Positions 57,090-64,000 of a DNA stretch of 64,000 nucleotides are shown here, piece by piece; the first letter of the stretch is position 1, and every line of letters begins with the position of its first letter. The notes below the pieces were generated by a model. It saw only the letters and a list, made by a program, of their open reading frames with translations, searched no databases and had not been told where the DNA came from. The stretch comes from Pseudopyrenochaeta lycopersici (taxonomy: Eukaryota; Ascomycota; Dothideomycetes; Pleosporales; Pseudopyrenochaetaceae), in the NCBI GenBank assembly GCA_003313425.1, contig NHZP01000008.1, positions 744,001 through 808,000 on the forward strand. Reading direction: 5' to 3'. The position numbers and the translations under genes are program-made.

Positions 57090-60000
57090 ACAGATTGCCC
57101 AATCCTGAGGCATCAGCAACACATATGCCTATACAAGGTCGCATAAGTAGAGGAGATATACGAAGAAGCTCGTATTTTTGAGCGCCAGGGTCTGGCCGCC
57201 ATCGTGTCAACCATCTGCAATAGCTATGCGTCAGGCTGTACACTCTCTGATAAGGCGTTCCTAAACGAATGCAGTACTAAAAATAAAGCAATCTGAGGAT
57301 ACACATATGGTTAGAAGAGTTATAAGTTACAGGTTGAAAATTGACGCATTATGCTTTTGCGGTCTGGAATGTGGAGCGGCTTTAGTGATGAGTTGCATTG
57401 TGCTAAGGTGGCCGAGTTCCCTCACGGTCAAGAACAGCGAGCTCCTTCGTGCCTAGTGTAGGGTAAACAGTATCAGAGCAAGATGATGGGGAGCTATCAC
57501 TTATAGAGTCTAGTATTCGTGTTTATAGCTTGATAAAAAGTTTCTCGAGTAATTCCAGGGAGTTAATTGTCTCAACTTTCTCTACCTATAAGACCAATGC
57601 TTGCGTTAGCTGTTGAATGCTTGCACAAAGTAGCTGCCTGCAACCTGATCATCCTACATCTCGTATGTTGAACATAGGAACAGTACTTTCATTATCCTCT
57701 AGCAGCCGTATCCTAAACTGCTCGCAGTTTTTTGTCGCGCTCGACCTCTGCTTACCCTCGGGAAGCCCAGATTTCTACAGGCAGGAACGAAGGGGAAGAT
57801 TTCGTGCATTGAAGTTCGGCTTGACACAGTCGGATTGGATGGTCCGTTTGCATCCCAAGAGTCACTAGCAATCGACTGGTAGTAGCGTAGCTTTAAATGC
57901 CAGGGAACCTATTATTCGACATTGAAGCCTAGATTCAGTCGTTTGGGTGGGGAAAGGCAGGGGCTGGTTGTGGATAGTATGCCCTGGAGCTTGTCTTTGG
58001 CATAGGCACAGTCGCTGCCAGAATGGCCAATGATAAGTACGGGACCATGAACTTTGCGGATCGAAGCTCGGTACCGAAATCAACCCCATGGGATTTCTTG
58101 ACTGGAAAGAAAAGATTATGGGCACTTGAGAGAAGCGGGAACCAGACATGAGGGAGGTAGTGCTGGACTTTAGTATATGTTTGTCCGCTGATCGATATCA
58201 GACTCCAGTACGGAGTTGAGAAGATTGGCAATGATTTATTCATGTCGTCGCATATCGCCGAGTACAAAGGTTCGTCACCGATAAAGACATAGTTTTAGAT
58301 TTGCTGACGCAACTCCCGCGATGGGTCATGCAAAAAGTCAGGCTCTGTGACGGACCTACATGCAGAAGGCGGTGTTAATGATGAGGTGATCACTGGCAGT
58401 TCGGAGTGCCGTTCTCGAGGGCACGGCCAGTTTCACTTGATGTGGTCGTAGGATAAGAGCGACACCTCGATACTCTGAGGTATCTTAAATGATGCAGCCC
58501 AGATAATGAGTGTTTAGTCGAGGGGTTGGTAAATTTACCCCCTCAAGAACGGTGTCGGCCGAGCCAGCATAATACTCATGGCGCCTTCCAGTTCTAGTAA
58601 AGATGGGGAGCTGACAGGTGGGCAAACTAGACTTACATGCGAGAATACAAATTCTGGTAACTGTGGCTTTTGCTGAAACATAAAACTGAATATGAAATAA
58701 GAGGACCAGGGGCAGATTTTCCGCGGTTGGAAGGCTTGGTTCCATCAACGACGTGGTATAATCGCACGTTTTCTATAGGCCCTCTGCCTAGAAGCGACCC
58801 GAGCATTTGGAGCATATTGAATATGAAAAATCTCTTGATCGACGGCGGCACGCGGCGGTCGCACGCTAAATATCCATGAATGATCGAGAAATGGTTCGTG
58901 GCCCCTGACTATGTGGCAATTGCGACACAATCAAAAGCTGATGATCGTATCGTCATGTTGTCCCTTCCAAAACATTCCGTACCAATTCCTACGTACAGTT
59001 GTTCCATTTTGTATCCAGGGCTCAATTCCTCTCCAGGCTCTTGGGCCATATGCTATGATTTTCAAAAAGACGCCTTCAAACTCCTTGTCCCGTGTATGCG
59101 GTCCACTCATCCGAGGATAATCAAGTAGACTATCATGAGGGTATTTATAAACATGAGTGGTACTGAATCCTGGGTCAGCTAATTGAGCTTGAAATTGAGC
59201 CAATATCCTAGATGTGTATACGCAATATGTGCGGGGACACATGAGATCGCACGAGGGACGGACGTACTCCTCATCAATGTCCGTACTGAAGACACTAGAT
59301 TTATTAATCTTCCTTTTACACTAGCATCATCGCGTTGACCGCCGAAGCCTGGCTCTGCGGAGGATGTCCAGCCAACTGTGCCCAATTATGTTAATGAGAT
59401 GTGGTCTTGTAATGCTGTGTGCACATTGGCGATGTGCACAAGTTACTGGAAGCGTAGGGGAGAAAGGCCATAGGAGTAGGCTTAAACATACTGCGTGCGA
59501 GGAATCTGTCTTCGGAGAGGATTGCTATAGCGTTGATGAGAAGTACAGCGACTGGGCGTGTCAGCGAGCGTCGCTGAGAAATGTACTAGGGGGTTGATTA
59601 CCGTAGAAGAGTCCGCCCAGGCCGAAGAACAACATCTTGCCAATGTAGATGAAGCAAAAGGGGGTTATGCGTGTTCTAACCGTGTTCTATGTGCTTCAAG
59701 TGATTGTTGGGGCGCTATGGTTGTTGCCTACCTAAAAGACACTTGTTGCTCAAAGTTGCGAGCTCAAATGCCAAGGCCCTCTGCTTATCGATACACTATT
59801 CTTTCCTAGCAAGCCACTCTTCGGCCACAGAGACAATAATGCTGTGTGTATCTATCTAGCCATTCTAGTTTTACATCTATCTCTCTGGCTTATTCTCGCA
59901 ATTTCAGTTATCTTCTCCGCCATCGTGGCATCTGACGGGTTGGATAAACACAGCCACCCATTGCAGATGCTCGAGTGCCATTTCTGTTTGTATGGAGCTC

Positions 60001-61056
60001 CACGCTGTTGATATCTGCAGAATGTTCAAATCCACTGGCATTTAATTGACATGCATATAGTCTGCTTGGTCTGTCCCTAATCCACGCTGAGGAGTCTGTC
60101 GCGCCCTGTAGCTCAACGAAGCTGACTGCTCCTCGATTGTATACCCCGCCAGTAGGATTAGGGTCATCCACAGCAAAGGCAGAATACTGTCGCATTGAGT
60201 GATTTATGGCCAATATCAAGGCGTGAAAAATCGAAGGCCAAGTCGACACAACGCCGAATACGGAAGTCGAATATTTCTACCTCGAGTATGCGATCTGAGG
60301 CTGATCGATGATTAAGCGTCCAATTGAGACGAAGCATTTTACGAAGATCGTTGCGGATCTTTACTTTTATAATTCAGCTAGGGCCTGCCTGAGTGGGCTT
60401 GGGACATATAATCGCAGTCGCCAGACAGCATTCAGACATGTCTCATCAAATCGCGGGGCACGGAAGGGCTACCAGCGCCGCTAGGGGCAGGCGTCTCATC
60501 GAAGGTTTCCTTTAACCTAACACGAGTAACGTCATCGCAAATGGCGCCTGCTGAAAGCGTTGTTCTAGAACGTTTGCCCTGCATCACCTTCTGGCGTCCG
60601 GCTTCTGCACACTCTTCACTCGCTTTCTGCCTTTGTACTGTGTTACGCATACTGGTTTCTGCTCCAACTCACTCTTTCATGCACCGGCAGCACTTAATAT
60701 AACATCGCCAACTAACCGCCAATCGACACTGGTCTGGAACAACTGATCTACCGCTTATGGTCCCCAAATCACGCACATCGACAAACGCAGTTTGCGGATA
60801 ATCTTGCGTCTCACAAAACCCTGGCTTTCTCTCCCGTTCGCAGTGAAGAACTACAACAAGACTTGAATTCCTCGTTGACCTGACCAAATGGCCCACTTTA
60901 TGTTGTTTGGCGGAAGATGACGCGCTCTGATTCGGTGGTCCCAACATCCATCACCGTCGCTCAATCAACACTCTCTTGTTGAAGATCCAATCTCGCATAG
61001 AACACGAATCATCATACTTAGCTCCACAACCATCACCCAATACATCAGCAACCGTA
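57090..61056. other. Large gene-poor interval
   Basis: About 4 kb between CPA2 and the histidine kinase gene. Only open frames up to ~115 codons are present, on both strands and overlapping. Some minus-strand frames between 57,900 and 59,250 look mildly protein-like but do not join into a consistent model. No RNA gene or transposon terminal repeat recognised. The right end (from ~60,650) holds the kinase promoter and 5' UTR. Confidence 0.45.
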
Positions 61057-64000
61057 ATGGCGGATTCAGATGGCACTGAGGATGGATATTTCGCCATCGG
61101 CAATCGGCCAAGGTCAAGATCCCATTCTCCAGGCTCGATACACAGCGACTCTTTGTCAATGCATTTAACGTCTCCGTCGCGCACATTGGCATCCCTTACT
61201 GCACTGCAGTATTTACCAATACCTCTCTTAGTGTTGTCTTCACAAAAATCGGTGGTACTGGCCAACGAGGCCATGGGTCGGCTCCTTGGTATCGACTTTG
61301 AGAGCACCGCTTTCCATGGTCTTTCCATAACTGAAGCTCTCCAAGACAGACCCATGAGTGACCTTGGGATTGACATCTTACAGAACGGCTCACCGCTGCT
61401 GATAACGTGGGAGGTTTGTCCATTGACATAATAGAGTGGCCATTAGGATTGCCTTTGACATCATGCAGAAATTCTTGGATACTGTAATCGACGACTCGAT
61501 AGCCAATAGCTTCAGCGACCGAGAAGAGAACATGGAAAGTGGTCACACAACACCGACAGCATTAACACCCCATTATCAATCAGACGTTACAAGTCACGAA
61601 GAATTTTCCCAACTGAGCAGCACCAATCTTGCACGAGCCACGGTGCACGACGTGTCAGTGGAAGTGGTTATAGCACCGCTTGTACGAGGTCCTAAAGGCC
61701 CAGCCCAGAAGCCCGAGAGGTGTGGTTCAGATCAGGTAATGGTGGCAACATGCATCATTTCAATTTGGGGAATTGAAGATGCACAGTACTTCACGTTAAC
61801 CTTCACAAGTGCTGCAGTTACAGACCTCGCCCAAAGTGCCCGTCGCTCTAGCCGAATTGTAAACCGAACGAACACTGAGGCCCATCTCAATAAGTCGCGC
61901 AGTTCAGGGTCAAGCTCTTCCTCTGGTCGTCGCTCAGGGAGCAGTTCTAATACTACTTCGAAGGTTGTCACACCGATGCTACAACATCCGCAATTTCCTC
62001 CTCGTGGTCCACCATCGCAAGGCAGACACGACGTTTCTGCTTCGGCCTCAGTGTTTCAAAAAGCTACTCAATTAAAAGACGCTATCCTTAACGCGATAAA
62101 CATGCCTGCATATGGTTCGTGAAGCATCCGAAAGAAATCTGTTGGGCAAATGGGATCTTTTAAGCTGAGCTAACGATTGTTCAGCCATGTGGAAAGACGA
62201 AGGTTTTGGCATACCCAACAAGGCCCTGCTCCGCCTGTTGCCCAAAGAGTGCATATATACTCCTGGCGATCAAAGAGCGTTTCTGTCACACTTTACTGTA
62301 TGGGACGAGGACTTTAATCGCGAACTGCCAGTCGATGAGTTTCCCATTATTCAAGTCTGCCGTACACGGCGACGCATCGAGCAACGACGGGTCGGTATGC
62401 GACATCCGGTCACTGGTACTCGAATCGTCTTCGAGATCAATGGAGAGCCAATTTTGCACGAAGATACCGGGGAATTCCTTGGAGGAATAGTGGTTCTCAA
62501 AGACATCACCCAATACACTAACCAGATTGCTGCACAGATTGAAGAGCACGAGAAACAATTCGAATACATTGCCAACTTTATGCCTGTGATGGTTTGGACT
62601 ACAAAACCCAGCGGAATGCACGACTGGTTCTCGCAACGTTGGTATGATTACACGGGGTTGACTGTGGATCAATCGTTAGGCGAGGGTTGGCGACTTCCTT
62701 TCCACCTGGATGATATCACTGCAACCGCCGATCGTTGGCATCATTCTCTTGCAACGGGCGACGAATACAGAACTGAGTACAGGTGCCAGAGGTATGACGG
62801 AGAATGGCGTTGGATGTTAGGGCGTGCACTGCCTTTCTATGATGACTCGGGACGGATTGTCAAGTGGTTTGGCACCTGTACAGACATTCATGACCTCGTT
62901 GTGGCGCGACAGGTAGGAAAGTCTAGTTTAAGGTGCATGTAATCTGCTGTACACTGACTTATGCTTTCATATTTAGGAAGCACGAAGAACAAGGGAACAG
63001 CTACAGCAAGTCATCGAGCACGCTAAAATCATGTTGTGGACCAGCAACCGCGATAATAAATTAATACTTCTTGAAGGTGCTACAGAAAAGAATCAGCCCA
63101 AAGAAGATCTATTAGGTAAAGACATCTATGATATATTCGGAATGAATGGTCAAGACAAGGAGCGATGGCGAGAACCTATCCAAGGGATTCTCAATGGTAA
63201 ACAACAAGACGAGATAGTAGAAAGATATATGTCCGGAACTCGCTATTACCGGACCCGTCTAGTGCCGTTCATGAGCGCCTCCCGGACAGCAGGTGTCGAA
63301 GGTAATGCTTACGTGGATGGGGTGATTGGAGTCTCTATGGATATTACAGAATTGCAAGAAAGAGACGAGCAACTAAGGATGCAAGAGAAGGAGAACTCAC
63401 GGCTTTTGACAAACGCCGCAGCGGCGAAGGAAGCTAGCCAGATGAAGTCCCAGTTCTTAGCCAACATGTCGCACGAGATCCGAACTCCAATAGCAGGAGT
63501 CATTGGCATGAGCGAGCTTCTATTTGATATGAACCTCGACGAAGAACAGAAAGAGTGTGCAGAGAATATGTATCGATCAGCGAACAGCCTCTTGACTGTA
63601 ATCAACGACATTCTGGACTTTTCGAAGGTGGAGTCTGGGCGGTTGGACGTTGAAGAGGTACAATTTAGTCTCAGCGTGGTCCTCAGAGACGTCAACAAAA
63701 TGATGTCATTCGCGGCTCAAAGGAAGGGCCTGGTGTATGAGAGTACCATACAACCACAAGTCCAAGCAGATTTAAGGGTGATGGGCGATCCTGGCAGGCT
63801 GCGACAGATCCTGACCAATGTTCTCACTAACAGCATCAAGTTCACCACTGTGGGTTTGGTCAAACTTATAGTATCGATTAGCCATGAATCAGAAGATTCT
63901 GTCACAGTAAATTTCACTGTGAGTGATACAGGCATTGGAATTGAAGAGGAGGTCCGCAAGCACTTATTTCAGCCCTTTAGCCAGGCAGATTCTTCCACGG
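61057..64000 (+). CDS. PAS-domain sensor histidine kinase (probably hybrid), 5' part
   Basis: Exons 61057-61413, 61469-62114, 62185-62912 and 62977 to the window edge; 918 residues visible. A first PAS-like region ([25 protein letters not shown]) is followed by a Ser-rich linker. A second and third PAS/PAC cover about 420-570 ([32 protein letters not shown]), and a further PAS about 590-690. The kinase core has the H-box [10 protein letters not shown] with phospho-acceptor H743, an N-box ([13 protein letters not shown]), G1 [10 protein letters not shown] and the F-box LFQPFSQAD. Fungal kinases of this kind normally end in a receiver domain, which lies beyond the edge. No membrane segment is seen, so it is probably cytosolic. 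The ligand is unknown. Confidence 0.9.

Noticed and set aside
61407..61446. 40-bp intron for the histidine kinase first junction
   Set aside because: Too short and with a poorer donor; the 55-bp intron 61414-61468 is in phase and has a proper branch-acceptor arrangement.
1..64000. tRNA, rRNA, CRISPR or intact transposon
   Set aside because: No T-loop/anticodon arrangement, repeat-spacer pattern, transposase or reverse transcriptase motif was found by eye.

Overview
The window looks like nuclear DNA of a filamentous ascomycete (Pezizomycotina), most likely a Dothideomycete. Most genes are interrupted by short spliceosomal introns of about 46-120 bp with GTRNGY donors and CTAAC/CTRAC branch sites. 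Gene content is fungal: Nsa2, Noc4, CSN4, Tfg2, CreB-type deubiquitinase, a SWIRM/amine-oxidase/HMG demethylase, Lcl3, arginine-specific CPSase large subunit and a PAS histidine kinase. Order assignment is inference from protein flavour. I rebuilt exon structures by hand from reading frames and splice signals; none is transcript-checked.

Layout. 0-8 kb: a DUF1776 gene (minus, 3' end cut by the window edge), a divergent Wss1-type DNA-protein crosslink protease, and a large tryptophan/GW-rich DUF7918-type protein. 8-18.6 kb: dense housekeeping block. NSA2 and the bL21m gene are divergent 186 bp apart, CSN4 and TFG2 are divergent, then a CAT/condensation-fold acyltransferase, then ATP4 and NOC4 divergent 202 bp apart. 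18.6-28 kb: sparse, with a small GPI-anchored protein, a PHS-family MFS transporter, and a 4-exon small secreted cysteine-rich protein in an AT-rich tract. 28-40 kb: surface and membrane proteins, namely a 1058-aa single-pass glycoprotein, a GT34 mannosyltransferase, a tail-anchored-looking Ser-rich protein, and an unrecognised multi-pass protein with a secreted-type ectodomain. 40-57 kb: a thiolase-like protein with PTS1 end AKL, creB convergent with it, the LSD1-like demethylase, LCL3 and CPA2. 57-61 kb holds no convincing gene. From 61 kb to the right edge lies the 5' part of a PAS histidine kinase.

No operons, tRNAs, rRNAs, CRISPR arrays or intact transposons were recognised. The two tight divergent pairs both join ribosome biogenesis with a mitochondrial function, suggesting shared growth-linked promoters. 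The points most worth following are the CPA2 intron whose expected acceptor is ACG rather than AG, a 14-bp creB micro-exon that splits the catalytic Cys codon, the GW/WG-rich protein, a thiolase-fold protein lacking the nucleophile Cys, the secreted cysteine-rich protein in the AT-rich tract, and the orphan ectodomain-plus-multi-pass protein.
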